NCBI RefSeq assembly: GCF_004217495.1
Contig: NZ_SHLC01000001.1
Location: 2,914,001 to 2,978,000 of the forward strand
Reading direction: 5' to 3'
DNA: 64,000 bases
Source: Microterricola gilva
GTDB lineage: Bacteria; Actinomycetota; Actinomycetes; Actinomycetales; Microbacteriaceae
A program made the position numbers and the translations under genes. Below the pieces are notes generated by a model. It was given only the letters and a program-made list of their open reading frames with translations. It was not told where the DNA came from and made no database searches. Shown one piece after another: positions 7,962-19,191 of this stretch (position 1 is its first letter; each line of letters starts with the position of its first letter).

Positions 7962-8554
7962 CAGCGGGTTCCCTCCCTGTTCGAGTCGCCGTTGTCGTGG
8001 CCGCCGTGCGGCGGTTCGCTCGGTGCGTCGAGCGCGGTGAGTTCGGCGAGCAGCTCAGCGGCATCCGCGTCGGCGTCGTCGGCGCTGTCGTCGACATCAC
8101 CGGCCGCGTCGAGGTGCTCCTCGCTGGCGTCGAGGATGGCCTGGATGGCGGTGTCGTCAGCCTCGGAGCGGCGCAGCTCCGCCGCGGAGGCGAGCGCGTC
8201 CTCGAGATCCTGCTCCTCGTCGTCGATGAGGTCGCCCTTGGCACCGAGCTGGGCGAGCCACCAGGAGCGGTAGATGAGGGCGAGCATGAACGCGGTGATT
8301 CCGAGGTTGATGACGATGGCCGTGAGGATCAGCGCCTGCGGCAACGGGTCGGAGATCTCGGATGGATCGACGCCGTCCTCCATGATCGGGCCGAGGCCGG
8401 GGCGACCGCTCATCAGGAACAACAGGATGTTGGTGGCATTGCCGACGAGGAGGAAGCCGATCAGCACGCGGGTGAGGCTGCGCTCGAGCAGCACGTAGAC
8501 GCCGGAGGCGTACATCACGGCCATGAGCAGGATCAGGGTCATCGAGGCGTTCAT
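7961..8554 (-). CDS. mnhC: Mrp/Mnh antiporter subunit C
   Basis: A 197-residue homologue of NuoK. Three transmembrane helices are in the first 105 residues, with the MnhC pattern YVLLERSLTRVLIGFLLVGNATNILLFLMSG. The last 90 residues form an unusually long acidic tail (many D, E and A) that most MnhC proteins, of about 115 residues, lack. It overlaps mnhA by 4 nt and mnhD by 1 nt. Confidence 0.93.
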   Translation of the reverse strand: MNASMTLILLMAVMYASGVYVLLERSLTRVLIGFLLVGNATNILLFLMSGRPGLGPIMEDGVDPSEISDPLPQALILTAIVINLGITAFMLALIYRSWWLAQLGAKGDLIDDEEQDLEDALASAAELRRSEADDTAIQAILDASEEHLDAAGDVDDSADDADADAAELLAELTALDAPSEPPHGGHDNGDSNREGTR

Positions 8555-11475
8555 GCTGGCTCCCCCTCGACCGGGTTCGGCTTGGCGGAGTCGACGTCGG
8601 AGCTGCTCGGCCGCTCATACTCGGCCTCGGCGTCGCCGTCGTCCTGGTCTTCCTGCTGCCGGTCGACCTCGCTGCCGAGGCTGCGCAGGATGTCGAGCAC
8701 GAGCCCGAACACCACGAGGTAGACACCGATGTCGAAGATCGTCGATGTGCCGATCGAGATCTCGCCGAGCACGGGGATGCTCGCCTCGAACCACGAGGAC
8801 TCCAACACCTCCAGCCCGAAGAACATCGAGCTGAGCGCGGTACCGACGGCCAGCAGCAGGCCCGTTCCGAGCAGCTTGCCCGCGTCGATCGGCACGGCCT
8901 CAGCCAGCTCGTAGCGGCCGCCGGCCAGATACCGGGCGACGAGGGCGAGGCCGGCCAGCAGGCCACCGGCGAAGCCACCGCCCGGCTGGTTGTGGCCGAC
9001 GAAGAGCAGGTAGATCGAGACGATGATGGCGGGGTGGAACAGCAGCCGGACGAGCACCTCGATGATGATCGAGCGGTTCTGCGGGGAGAGCGTCCGCCCG
9101 GCGAGCAGCCAGGTCTGCCGTGACACCGCGCTCGCGTTCAGCACGGGGCGGTTCCGGCGTTCGCCGCCGCCCTCCATGCGCTCGACGGGTGCGGCGCGGC
9201 CGGAGATGAACACCAGGCTCGCGACACCGGTCGCCACGGCGACGAGCACCGCGACCTCGCCCATGGTGTCCCATGCGCGGATGTCGACGAGCATCACGTT
9301 GACGATGTTCTTGCCGTGCGCCTCGGCGGCAAGGCCAGGCAGCCCGGCCGAGATGGATGCCGCCTCGCGGGCGCCGAGGGCGATCACCGCGATCACGGCC
9401 ATCACCGTTCCGGCGAGGATGCCGAGCACGGCACGCAGCCCCTTGTGCACAGACTTGTTGCGCACAGCCATCTGCTGCGGCAGCCGGCGCAGCACGAGCA
9501 CGAAGACGACGATGGTGAGCGTCTCGACGAGCGCCTGGGTGAGTGCCAGGTCCGGCGCACCGCCCATCGCGAAGAGCAGCACGAGGCCGTAGCCGGTCAC
9601 GCCGACGAGGAGCACGGCCGTCATCCGGTGCCCGGCGACGGCTGCACCGATCGCGGCCATGGCCATCACCAGCGCGATGAAGGGCTGGACGGCATAGTCC
9701 CATGGCACGACGCCATCCGGCCAGCTGCGGTTGACCGCGGCAGAGAGGCCGAGACCGAGCACGAAGACGCCGATGATCACGGCCAGGTAGGCGGGCAGGC
9801 CACCTCGTTGGATGCGCGTGGTGAGCACAGCGGCGAAGCGGTCGAGCGCGCGCATGAACTGCACGTAGTCGCGGGCGGCGTCGAGCGTCGCCGGGACCTT
9901 GGCCTGCAGCCTGGCCACCTGACGACGGCGCAGCAGCACGAGGAATCCGAGCAGCAGCACGACGGCCGAGATCGCCAGCGCCGGCTCGAAGCCGTGCCAG
10001 AGCGCCAGGTGTTGCTCGTGCGGGCCGGGCAGCGTGTCCGCGTACGGGGCGACGAGCGTCTCGACGACGGATGCCGCAAGCCCCCCGCCGATCGTGGCGA
10101 GCGAGAGCACGATCGGCCCGAGCAGGATGCTGGAACCGGTCGGGTGCAGCTCCATGGCCCCGACGTCTGGCTTGCTGAAGAAGGCACCCCAGAAGAACCG
10201 GAGGCTGTACGCGACGGTCAGCACGGAGCCGACGATGACACCGGAGAGGGCGGCCCAGGCCCAGAACTCGTCCGGCCCCGTCGTCGATTCCAGCAGCGAG
10301 CCGAACACGCTCTCCTTCGCCACGAATCCGAGCAGCGGGGGCAGGCCGGCCATCGAGGCGACGGCGATGCCGGCCGTCGTCGCGAGCAGCGGCATCCGTC
10401 GGCCGAGCCCGGAGAGCTTGCGCCAGTCTCTGGTGCCCGTCGCGTGGTCGATGATGCCGACGACGAGGAAGAGCGTTGCCTTGTAGAGCGCGTGCGCGAG
10501 CAGCAGGGCGGCACCGGCCAGTGCTGCGTCCCTGGTGCCGAAGCCGAGCATGATCGTGAGGAAGCCGAGCTGGCTGACGGTGCCGTAGGCGAGGAGCAGT
10601 TTGAGGTCGTACTGGCGCATCGCGCGCCAGCCGCCGACGAGCATGGTCAGCACACCCACCGTCACGAGGATCGGCTGCCAGAGCGGCTGGTCGGCGTAGC
10701 CGGGGGCAAAGCGGGCGATGACGTAGATGCCGGCCTTGACCATGGCGGCGGCGTGCAGGTACGCGCTGACCGGGGTGGGCGCGGCCATCGCGGCGGGCAG
10801 CCAGAAGTGGAACGGAACGAGCGCGCTCTTGCTCAGCGCGCCGAGCAGCACGAGCACGATCGCGACCTGGCCGAACACCCCGCCGACCGGGTTTGCCACG
10901 ATCTCGGTGAGCGATGTCGAGCCGGCCGCGACCGAGAGCATGACGATGCCGACGAGCATCGCGAGCCCGCCGAATGTGGTCACGGTCAGCGCCTGCAGCG
11001 CGGCACCGCGGCTGGATCGGCGGCCGGTGTGGTGCCCGATCAGCAGGTAGGAGAGCACGCTCGTGGCCTCCCAGAACACGAACATGACGATCACGTCGTC
11101 GCTCGTGACGAGGCCGTACATCACCCCGGCGAAGGCGAGCAGCAGGGCGGCGAAGCGGCCGAGGCCCGGCTCGTCGTCGCTGAAATACCGCGCGCAGTAG
11201 GCCAGCACGAGCGCACCGACACCCGTGACGATGAGGGCGAGGAGCAGCGACAACGGGTCGATGCGGAAGCTGAGAGAGATGCCGAGTTGCGGGATCCACT
11301 CGACGGACTCGGTGACGGGGGTGCCGGCCAGGATGCCGGGCGCCTGCGCGAGCGTCACCGCGAACAACGCGGCCGGCGCCAGGGCGATCACCCAGAAGAC
11401 GCGAGCCTTGAGCCATGTCGCCAGCAGCGGGGTGAGAATCGCGAGAAGTCCGACCGCCACAAGGGAGAAGATCAT
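8551..11475 (-). CDS. mnhA: Mrp/Mnh antiporter subunit A fused to subunit B
   Basis: A 974-residue membrane protein. The N-terminal part of about 500 residues is the NuoL-like antiporter module with E136 in the VMFVFWEATSVLSYLL helix. A DUF4040/MbhD-like region follows around residues 600-690. The C-terminal 170 residues are a complete MnhB domain (VSIYLLFVGHNQPGGGFAGGLLAG). This A-B fusion explains why no separate mnhB exists in the operon. I chose the ATG at 11475 over an adjacent TTG because GGGGGAG has better spacing to it. It is the first gene of the operon, which should support Na+ tolerance and pH homeostasis. Confidence 0.95.
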   Translation of the reverse strand: MIFSLVAVGLLAILTPLLATWLKARVFWVIALAPAALFAVTLAQAPGILAGTPVTESVEWIPQLGISLSFRIDPLSLLLALIVTGVGALVLAYCARYFSDDEPGLGRFAALLLAFAGVMYGLVTSDDVIVMFVFWEATSVLSYLLIGHHTGRRSSRGAALQALTVTTFGGLAMLVGIVMLSVAAGSTSLTEIVANPVGGVFGQVAIVLVLLGALSKSALVPFHFWLPAAMAAPTPVSAYLHAAAMVKAGIYVIARFAPGYADQPLWQPILVTVGVLTMLVGGWRAMRQYDLKLLLAYGTVSQLGFLTIMLGFGTRDAALAGAALLLAHALYKATLFLVVGIIDHATGTRDWRKLSGLGRRMPLLATTAGIAVASMAGLPPLLGFVAKESVFGSLLESTTGPDEFWAWAALSGVIVGSVLTVAYSLRFFWGAFFSKPDVGAMELHPTGSSILLGPIVLSLATIGGGLAASVVETLVAPYADTLPGPHEQHLALWHGFEPALAISAVVLLLGFLVLLRRRQVARLQAKVPATLDAARDYVQFMRALDRFAAVLTTRIQRGGLPAYLAVIIGVFVLGLGLSAAVNRSWPDGVVPWDYAVQPFIALVMAMAAIGAAVAGHRMTAVLLVGVTGYGLVLLFAMGGAPDLALTQALVETLTIVVFVLVLRRLPQQMAVRNKSVHKGLRAVLGILAGTVMAVIAVIALGAREAASISAGLPGLAAEAHGKNIVNVMLVDIRAWDTMGEVAVLVAVATGVASLVFISGRAAPVERMEGGGERRNRPVLNASAVSRQTWLLAGRTLSPQNRSIIIEVLVRLLFHPAIIVSIYLLFVGHNQPGGGFAGGLLAGLALVARYLAGGRYELAEAVPIDAGKLLGTGLLLAVGTALSSMFFGLEVLESSWFEASIPVLGEISIGTSTIFDIGVYLVVFGLVLDILRSLGSEVDRQQEDQDDGDAEAEYERPSSSDVDSAKPNPVEGEPA

Positions 11476-11534
11476 CAATCTCCCCCGCCAGTCGTCGTGT
11501 GGCTACAGAATACCAAGGCACACCCCTGCGCGTC

Positions 11535-11550
11535 TTCGACTAAACTCGAA
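11535..11550. promoter_or_regulatory. Small inverted repeat upstream of the mnh operon
   Basis: TTCGA-CTAAAC-TCGAA forms a 5-bp inverted repeat in the 215-bp gap between mnhA and the next gene. It is short and could be a weak operator or chance. No clear -35/-10 pair was found in the rest of this gap. Confidence 0.3.
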
Positions 11551-11690
11551 TGTTGCAGCCGAGTCAGGGGCACCGCGCTGGAGCATTTCAGGCTCGCGCC
11601 GACCGCTCAGGGTCATCTCAGGGACATCCCCCATTCGCGGGGCACGCCAACACCACGTAAGCTCTGCCTACGAGCTTGAGGGGGCACGCT

Positions 11691-11888
11691 GTGACAACGA
11701 ATGATTTGGCCATGACCGGCACGACAATCGATCCGTCCGGGTGCAATTGCGATGACTGCCTGCGTGGATCGAGCATTCCCCTGCACCGCGCGACCGCCGC
11801 TCATCTGCAGGGGCTGATGAACGGCGATCTCGCGAATGCGACGGGCCTTGACCTCAGCGACATCGAGGCGGTGCTCGACGGCCTCTGA
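11691..11888 (+). CDS. Small CxCxxC protein of unknown function
   Basis: A 65-residue conserved-looking mini-protein. The GTG at 11691 is preceded by TTGAGGGGG with about 7-nt spacing, which decides the start. It contains CNCDDC at about residues 18-23, followed by PLHRATAAHLQGLMNGDLAN and an acidic C-terminal helix. Small actinobacterial proteins with this layout (cysteine cluster, then PL-RA and a G-L-N-T motif) are known as uncharacterised families. The cysteines could bind zinc or iron, but this is not shown. It is convergent with dps. Confidence 0.6.
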   Translation: MTTNDLAMTGTTIDPSGCNCDDCLRGSSIPLHRATAAHLQGLMNGDLANATGLDLSDIEAVLDGL

Positions 11889-11900
11889 GGCACGGTTCGG

Positions 11901-12413
11901 CTACGGCGTGCGGTTCTCCGCCCCGACCATCCAGGCGTACTGTTCGATCTTCTCGATGATCGTGTGCAGGATGTCGGCGCTCGTCGGGTCTGCGGCGTCG
12001 ACGACGTCGTGCACAGAACGGGCGGTGCCTGCGACGGCCTGCAGCCTGGCGGTGATGAGGTCGACGGTCTCCGCCGTGTCCGTCTCGCCCGCCGGGTAGA
12101 CGGGCAGCGTCGTGGTGGCCGCGATCGTGTCACTCCGGCCGTCCGGAACCGAGTGCAACGCACGCATGCGTTCGGCCACGACGTCGGAGAACTCGCGTGC
12201 GGAGTCGATGATCTCGTCGAGCTGCAGGTGCAGATCGCGGAAGTTCTTGCCGACCACGTTCCAGTGCGCCTGCTTGCCCTGTAGCTGCAGTTCCAGAAGT
12301 TCGACGAGCACCTGCTGCAGGGCGTCACTGAGTTTCTTCGATGCGGTGAACGGGCTCGCCGTTGCCTTCTTGCGCGCGTGCTTCGTCGTTGGGCGTTCCA
12401 GAGTGTCGGTCAT
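11901..12413 (-). CDS. dps: Dps-family ferritin-like DNA-protecting protein
   Basis: A 170-residue Dps/ferritin-like protein that oxidises and stores iron and protects DNA during stress. The intersubunit ferroxidase residues are visible: H50 (QAHWNVVG), H62 and D66 (LHLQLDE), and D77 and E81 (SDVVAERM). The N-terminus carries a Lys/Arg-rich stretch (TKHARKKATAS) that could contact DNA. The ATG at 12413 has AAGGAAGG upstream. Confidence 0.92.
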   Translation of the reverse strand: MTDTLERPTTKHARKKATASPFTASKKLSDALQQVLVELLELQLQGKQAHWNVVGKNFRDLHLQLDEIIDSAREFSDVVAERMRALHSVPDGRSDTIAATTTLPVYPAGETDTAETVDLITARLQAVAGTARSVHDVVDAADPTSADILHTIIEKIEQYAWMVGAENRTP

Positions 12414-12561
12414 CGTGCCTTCCTTCCGTCGAGCCACCCCTGCCCTGCTCGGTGGGGCAGAGCCCGGGGCGCTCCTTCGAGGCTAACCCCGCCACCGGCC
12501 CACGCACAGGGGGTGTCGTGAAGACTCCGGAGATACCCAGCACCGGCGGAGGCGGAAACGC

Positions 12562-12600
12562 CGAAGGGAGGCCAGATTCGAAGAATCTGGCCTCCCTTCG
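12562..12600. terminator. Perfect 18-bp hairpin after argG
   Basis: CGAAGGGAGGCCAGATTC (12562-12579) pairs perfectly with GAATCTGGCCTCCCTTCG (12583-12600) across a 3-nt loop. It begins 16 nt beyond the argG stop in the transcribed direction and has no long T-run. This is a strong intrinsic-type terminator. Confidence 0.85.
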
Positions 12601-12616
12601 CGGGAATCGCCTCCCG

Positions 12617-14634
<2,018 letters not shown>

Positions 14635-14643
14635 CCCGCCATG

Positions 14644-14684
14644 TTATCTTCCGCGGCAACTATAGTAGCTTCCATGGAAGATAA
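14644..14684. promoter_or_regulatory. Divergent promoter and MarR operator with shared -10 box
   Basis: ACTATAGT (14659-14666) is palindromic and gives TATAGT on both strands, so one element can act as -10 for both genes. On the plus strand the ATG of the exporter lies 7 nt beyond it, implying a leaderless mRNA. TTATCTTCC (14644-14652) and GGAAGATAA (14676-14684) form inverted arms, and CTTCCATGGAAG (14669-14680) is a 12-bp palindrome overlapping the start codon. Confidence 0.7.
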
Positions 14685-15591
14685 ATGGCGGTACGTGCTC
14701 CTCACCACGATCGCGCCCATCAGCTGGGGCACGACATACTTCGTGACCCAGCAGTTCCTGCCTGCCGACAACCCACTCTGGGGCGCGGCCATCCGGGCGC
14801 TTCCGGCCGGGCTGCTGCTCCTCGCTCTGCGCCGCCGCCGTCCGCGGGGATGGTGGTGGCTCAAATCCTTCGTTCTCGGCACGCTCAACATGGGTGCCTT
14901 CCTGGCCCTCGTCTACGTGGCCGCCCAGCTGCTGCCGACGAGTGTCGCCGCAACGATCATGGCGACCGCCCCGCTCGTGATGATGTTGCTGGCGTGGCCA
15001 CTCATCGGCGAGCGCCCGCGCTGGCTGTCGCTGCTCGGCGCCGCGCTCGGCATCGTCGGCGTCGCCGCGATGCTGTTCTCCGGAACCGGCTCGGTCAACG
15101 TCATGGGCGTCCTCGCATCGCTCGCGGCGATGGTGATGTCGTCGATCGGCTACGTGCTCACCAAGCGCTGGGGACGCGGCGTCGACGTGATCTCGATGGC
15201 CTCATGGCAGCTGATCGCCGGCGGGCTCAGCCTCATCCCACTCGCGGTGATCGTCGAGGGCGCACCGCCGACGCTGGACACCACGCAGCTGCTCGCATTC
15301 GCCTATGTGTCGATCATCGCGACGGCGCTCGCCTACGTCGCCTGGTTCACCGGGCTCAAACATCTGGATGCCGGAACGGTCGGGCTGATCGGGCTGCTGA
15401 ATCCGATCACCGGCGTGCTCCTCGGGCTCGCCGCCGCCGGCGAGAGCTTCACGCCGCAGCAGCTCGTCGGGGTGCTGCTCACCCTCGCCGGAATCCTGCT
15501 CGGCCAGCGCGCGGGCAGAGCCCCCGGCCCCGAAATCACACCTGTCGCTTCCCCCACCGTCCCCCCTAAGCTGCAAACAGACGGTGGTTGA
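14674..15591 (+). CDS. EamA/DMT-family exporter
   Basis: A 305-residue inner-membrane transporter with ten predicted helices in two EamA repeats (first from WGTTYFVTQQFLP, second from AMVMSSIGYVLTKRWG). DMT exporters of this type expel small metabolites or drugs. The ATG at 14674 has no ribosome binding site and lies 7 nt after a TATAGT -10 box, so I read it as leaderless. The divergent MarR regulator probably controls it. The substrate is unknown. Confidence 0.85.
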   Translation: MEDKWRYVLLTTIAPISWGTTYFVTQQFLPADNPLWGAAIRALPAGLLLLALRRRRPRGWWWLKSFVLGTLNMGAFLALVYVAAQLLPTSVAATIMATAPLVMMLLAWPLIGERPRWLSLLGAALGIVGVAAMLFSGTGSVNVMGVLASLAAMVMSSIGYVLTKRWGRGVDVISMASWQLIAGGLSLIPLAVIVEGAPPTLDTTQLLAFAYVSIIATALAYVAWFTGLKHLDAGTVGLIGLLNPITGVLLGLAAAGESFTPQQLVGVLLTLAGILLGQRAGRAPGPEITPVASPTVPPKLQTDGG

Positions 15592-15697
15592 GGGGCTCGT
15601 CCGCTCGACCACCGGCGTCTCCACCCGAGGGGGCCGCAGTGAACGAACATCGAGCGGTCGTCGACCGTTCTCCACGCTCTGAATGGGGACAGAACAC

Positions 15698-17569
15698 ATG
15701 CAGGAAAAGAAGGTCATTCCAACCGTCGAAGAGGCACACCGCGCACTGCTCGGCTCGCTGCCGTTCGACGACACAGCTGATTTCGACGACGCCGACCGCG
15801 GCTTCATCGCCAAGCTCGAGCCCGGTATCGTGCTCGACGCTGACGGCAACACTGTCTGGGACAACGACAGCTACGACTTCCTCGCCGGCGCGGCGCCGAC
15901 GACCGTCAACCCCAGCCTGTGGCGCCAGTCCCAGCTCGTCGCCAAGCAGGGCCTGTTCGAGGTCGTCGATGGCATCTACCAGGTGCGCGGCCTCGATCTC
16001 TCCAACATCACCTTCGTCGAGGGTGACACCGGTGTGATCGTGATCGACCCGCTGATCTCGAGCGAGACGGCAGCGGCCGCCCTCGCGCTCTACCGCGCCA
16101 ACCGCGGCGAGCGCCCCGTCGTCGCCGTCATCCACACGCACAGCCACGTCGACCACTTCGGCGGAATCTTCGGCGTCACCTCCCAGGCCGATGTCGACGC
16201 CGGACGCGTGCAGGTGATCGCCCCCGTCGGTTTCGTTCACCACGCCGTTGAAGAGAACGTCTACGCGGGAACCGCAATGGCCAGGCGCGCCGGCTACATG
16301 TACGGCGCGGCCCTCGACCGCGGCCCGGAGGGGGCAGTCGGTGCCGGGCTCGGCCAGACGACATCAACCGGTGAGGTCGGCCTGATCGTCCCGACGCTGG
16401 ACATCAGCACAACAGGAGAGACCCACACCATCGATGGAGTCGAGATCGAGTTCCAGATGGCGCCTGGCACCGAGGCGCCCTCTGAGATGCACTTCTATTT
16501 CCCTCAGCACCGCGCGCTCTGCATGGCGGAGAACGCCACCCACACGCTGCACAATCTGCTCACCCTGCGCGGAGCGCTCGTGCGCGACCCGCACGTGTGG
16601 TCGAGCTACCTCACCGAGGCGATCGACACCTTCGGTGACCGCAGTGACGTGGTGTTCGCCTCGCACCACTGGCCCACCTGGGGCACGGAGCGGATCGTCG
16701 GGTTCCTCTCGACCCAGCGCGACCTCTACGCCTACCTGCACGACCAGACCCTGCGTCTGCTGAACCAGGGCTACACCGGGTCGGAGATCGCCGAGATGAT
16801 CGAGCTGCCGCCCGCCCTCGCCTCCGCCTGGAACACGCACGGCTACTACGGATCGATCAGCCACAACGTCAAGGCGATCTACCAGCGCTACATGGGCTGG
16901 TTCGACGGCAACCCGGCCAGGCTCTGGCCGCACACCCCGGCCGCGCAGGCCGAGCGTTACGTGAAGGCACTCGGAGGGATCGACCGCGTCGTCGAACTCG
17001 CCCAGACGGCATTCGACGAGGGTGATCTGCGCTGGGCCGCGACCCTGCTCGACCACGCCGTGTTCGCCGAAACCGAGCACGCAGGCGCCCGCGCGCTCTA
17101 CGCCGCCACCCTCGAGCAGCTCGGCTTCGGCGCGGAGAACGGCACCTGGCGCAACTTCTACCTCTCGGGAGCCACCGAGTTGCGTGACGGCAACTTCGGC
17201 ACCCCGACGGTGACCAGCGCCCCGGCGATCCTCGCCCAGCTCACGCCGGATCAGCTGTTCGACTCCCTGGCCATCTCGGTCGATGGACCGAAGGCGTGGG
17301 ATCTCGACCTCCGCATCAACGTCAGCTTCACCGACCTCGACGCGAACTACCGCGTTGCGCTGCGCAACGGCGTGCTCATCAGCCGGGAGAAGGCGCTCGA
17401 CCCGGATGCCGTGGCCACCGTGTCACTGAGCAAGGCGCGCATGCTGGCGCTCCTTGCGGGCGACGCAGAGTCCCCCGGGATCGAGACGAGCGGCGACGCC
17501 ACCGTGCTGCCGCAGCTGCTCGCAGTGCTGCAGAGCGGCGACAAGGCGTTCAACATCGTCACTCCGTAG
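15698..17569 (+). CDS. Alkylsulfatase (linear primary alkylsulfatase family)
   Basis: A 623-residue enzyme of the SdsA1/BDS1/YjcS family, which cleaves primary alkyl sulfates such as dodecyl sulfate to alcohol plus sulfate. The metallo-beta-lactamase motif THSHVDH is at residues 147-153. Other metal-ligand regions (PGTEAPSEMHFYFP, ENATHTLHN, SHHWPTWG) are present. The middle dimerisation domain is followed by an SCP2-like C-terminal domain (LTPDQLFDSLAISVDGPKAW). I prefer the ATG at 15698 over 15683 because GGGGAC has good spacing to it. No signal peptide is visible, so it is probably cytoplasmic. Confidence 0.92.
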   Translation: MQEKKVIPTVEEAHRALLGSLPFDDTADFDDADRGFIAKLEPGIVLDADGNTVWDNDSYDFLAGAAPTTVNPSLWRQSQLVAKQGLFEVVDGIYQVRGLDLSNITFVEGDTGVIVIDPLISSETAAAALALYRANRGERPVVAVIHTHSHVDHFGGIFGVTSQADVDAGRVQVIAPVGFVHHAVEENVYAGTAMARRAGYMYGAALDRGPEGAVGAGLGQTTSTGEVGLIVPTLDISTTGETHTIDGVEIEFQMAPGTEAPSEMHFYFPQHRALCMAENATHTLHNLLTLRGALVRDPHVWSSYLTEAIDTFGDRSDVVFASHHWPTWGTERIVGFLSTQRDLYAYLHDQTLRLLNQGYTGSEIAEMIELPPALASAWNTHGYYGSISHNVKAIYQRYMGWFDGNPARLWPHTPAAQAERYVKALGGIDRVVELAQTAFDEGDLRWAATLLDHAVFAETEHAGARALYAATLEQLGFGAENGTWRNFYLSGATELRDGNFGTPTVTSAPAILAQLTPDQLFDSLAISVDGPKAWDLDLRINVSFTDLDANYRVALRNGVLISREKALDPDAVATVSLSKARMLALLAGDAESPGIETSGDATVLPQLLAVLQSGDKAFNIVTP

Positions 17570-18635
17570 CCGGACTGGCCGTGCTCGTTCCCTGGTTGCG
17601 CATGAACACGATCAGCCAGCTGAACACGAGCACGGCCAGAATCAGCTCGACCGCGGTGAGGTTGTAGTACCCGGTCACAAAGAACACCACCAGTACCCCG
17701 ATCACGCCGACGAAGACGTACCCCAGCCAGAGGAACACCGTCGGCGTGGTCGGGATGAGTGTGCGCAGGCGCACCACGAGGGTCGTGTACACGATGGCCA
17801 TGCCCGTCGCCGAGAGGTTGTGCAGCGCCAGTGACACGTCGAGGGAGAACAGCCCGACGCAGCCGAGCAGGATTCCGATGAGGATCAGAGACACGCGCAC
17901 GAAACGGCGGTGGCGGCGCTCCGTTTCCGTGCCGGCCGGCAGCGCGACCGTCGCGTAGTTCGCGATGGTCGTCACGAGCACGCCGGCGATGATCAGCGTG
18001 AGATTGAAGGCGTTCCCGGAGAGGTCATCCGTCATGCCGAGGGTGCTGAGGTTCTTCTGCCACCAGAGTGGATCGGAGGCGCTGAGCATGCTGGTCACGG
18101 CTCCGACCAGCAGGAACACCGCGAGCACCAGAGAGAGCAGGATGGGTGTGAGGTGCACGGCAGAGAGGAAGACCACGTAGGCGGTGACCGCCGTCGCGAC
18201 CCCGGCCAGCACCGCGGCGGACAGCGGGAACACCACCGCGCCGACGAAGCTCTGCGCCATGACGGCGGCGATGGCGATCCAGCCGAGCAACGCGATGACG
18301 GCGTGGGCGAGCGCAATGGCCGCGACATCGAACCAGTGCAGCCGCGGTCCGTCGCTCTCGACGCTCGCTCCCCGGTTGCGGGAGCGACGCAGGGCCGTTG
18401 CCCAGACGACAACGAGCGCGGCGGCGATGGCGGAGCTCAGTGCGACGAACTGGCCGAGTGACCCTGGACCGGAGATCGGCGCCGGGCTGCCCCAGAACAC
18501 GAGGAGGGCGACCACGCCACTGACCACGAAGACGGCGGCACCCAGGATGAGTGCGACCGACTCGACCGACTCCCTGCTCTCCGTCGGATGCCGCAGCACA
18601 TTCACGATCGAACCGGACTGAGTCATCGCGGTCAC
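17559..18635 (-). CDS. Multi-pass membrane protein, possibly DUF998-like
   Basis: A 358-residue integral membrane protein with about nine to ten hydrophobic segments. The central part (LSTLGMTDDLSGNAFNLTLIIAGVLVTTIANYATV) resembles the pattern of DUF998-type proteins, though I am not certain of the family. The GTG at 18635 follows GGAGGAG at 4-6 nt. An ATG at 18626 is the alternative. It is the last gene of a three-gene membrane operon headed by an MFS exporter, and its 3' end overlaps the alkylsulfatase stop by 11 bp. No function can be assigned. Confidence 0.6.
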   Translation of the reverse strand: MTAMTQSGSIVNVLRHPTESRESVESVALILGAAVFVVSGVVALLVFWGSPAPISGPGSLGQFVALSSAIAAALVVVWATALRRSRNRGASVESDGPRLHWFDVAAIALAHAVIALLGWIAIAAVMAQSFVGAVVFPLSAAVLAGVATAVTAYVVFLSAVHLTPILLSLVLAVFLLVGAVTSMLSASDPLWWQKNLSTLGMTDDLSGNAFNLTLIIAGVLVTTIANYATVALPAGTETERRHRRFVRVSLILIGILLGCVGLFSLDVSLALHNLSATGMAIVYTTLVVRLRTLIPTTPTVFLWLGYVFVGVIGVLVVFFVTGYYNLTAVELILAVLVFSWLIVFMRNQGTSTASPATE

Positions 18636-18660
18636 CTTTCTCCTCCGACGGGCGCTGTGA

Positions 18661-19191
18661 TCAGTGGATGATCGCCTTCAGCGCGATCATGGCAAATCCG
18701 AAGGCCGCCGTCCCGAGTGCCCCTGCGATGCGAACGGGCCATGAGCTGCCCCGCACCGTGAAGGCGCTGAATCCGAGAACGGCGAGAATCACCACCCCGA
18801 GCCAGAGTGCGGTCCAGAGGGCCAGGGCATCGGGAATCGCTTCCAGCGCCCCGAGCAGTAAGACGAAGCAGGGCAACAGCGCCGACAGCAGAAAGCCGAG
18901 CGAACGCCGCACCGAGCGATGGAAGGCGACGGCCAGCGTTGTGTCATCGCCCTCGACCACGCCGTGCCCCGCGACGGTGCCGGCGTAGATGTGGGCGGCC
19001 CAGAACACGAAAACGGTTCCGATCACGCTGACGAAAGTCTCCCAAGCGGTGGCGCGATAGCCGCCAGAGACGACGATCATGCCGCTGACCAGAACAATCC
19101 CATACACCGACTCTTCGGTGACGAATCCGACGCGCACCCGCGTCACCAGTGCGGCGTCACTCTCGGCTGGATCCGGCGCGCGTTCGTTCAT
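18661..19191 (-). CDS. Integral membrane protein of unknown function
   Basis: A 176-residue protein with about five predicted membrane helices (starting near residues 31, 55, 98, 122 and 152) and a soluble N-terminus of about 28 residues containing MNERAPDPAESDAALVTRVR. No family was recognised. Its start overlaps the MFS gene stop by 4 nt (ATGA) and 25 nt separate it from the following membrane gene. It is therefore almost certainly co-translated with the exporter and may modify it or share its stress response. Confidence 0.6.
   Translation of the reverse strand: MNERAPDPAESDAALVTRVRVGFVTEESVYGIVLVSGMIVVSGGYRATAWETFVSVIGTVFVFWAAHIYAGTVAGHGVVEGDDTTLAVAFHRSVRRSLGFLLSALLPCFVLLLGALEAIPDALALWTALWLGVVILAVLGFSAFTVRGSSWPVRIAGALGTAAFGFAMIALKAIIH

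Noticed and set aside
9316-11679. A 787-residue plus-strand frame opposite mnhA
   Set aside because: The product is an extremely charged, repetitive shadow (many E, R, H and Q) of a clearly identified membrane protein gene on the other strand.
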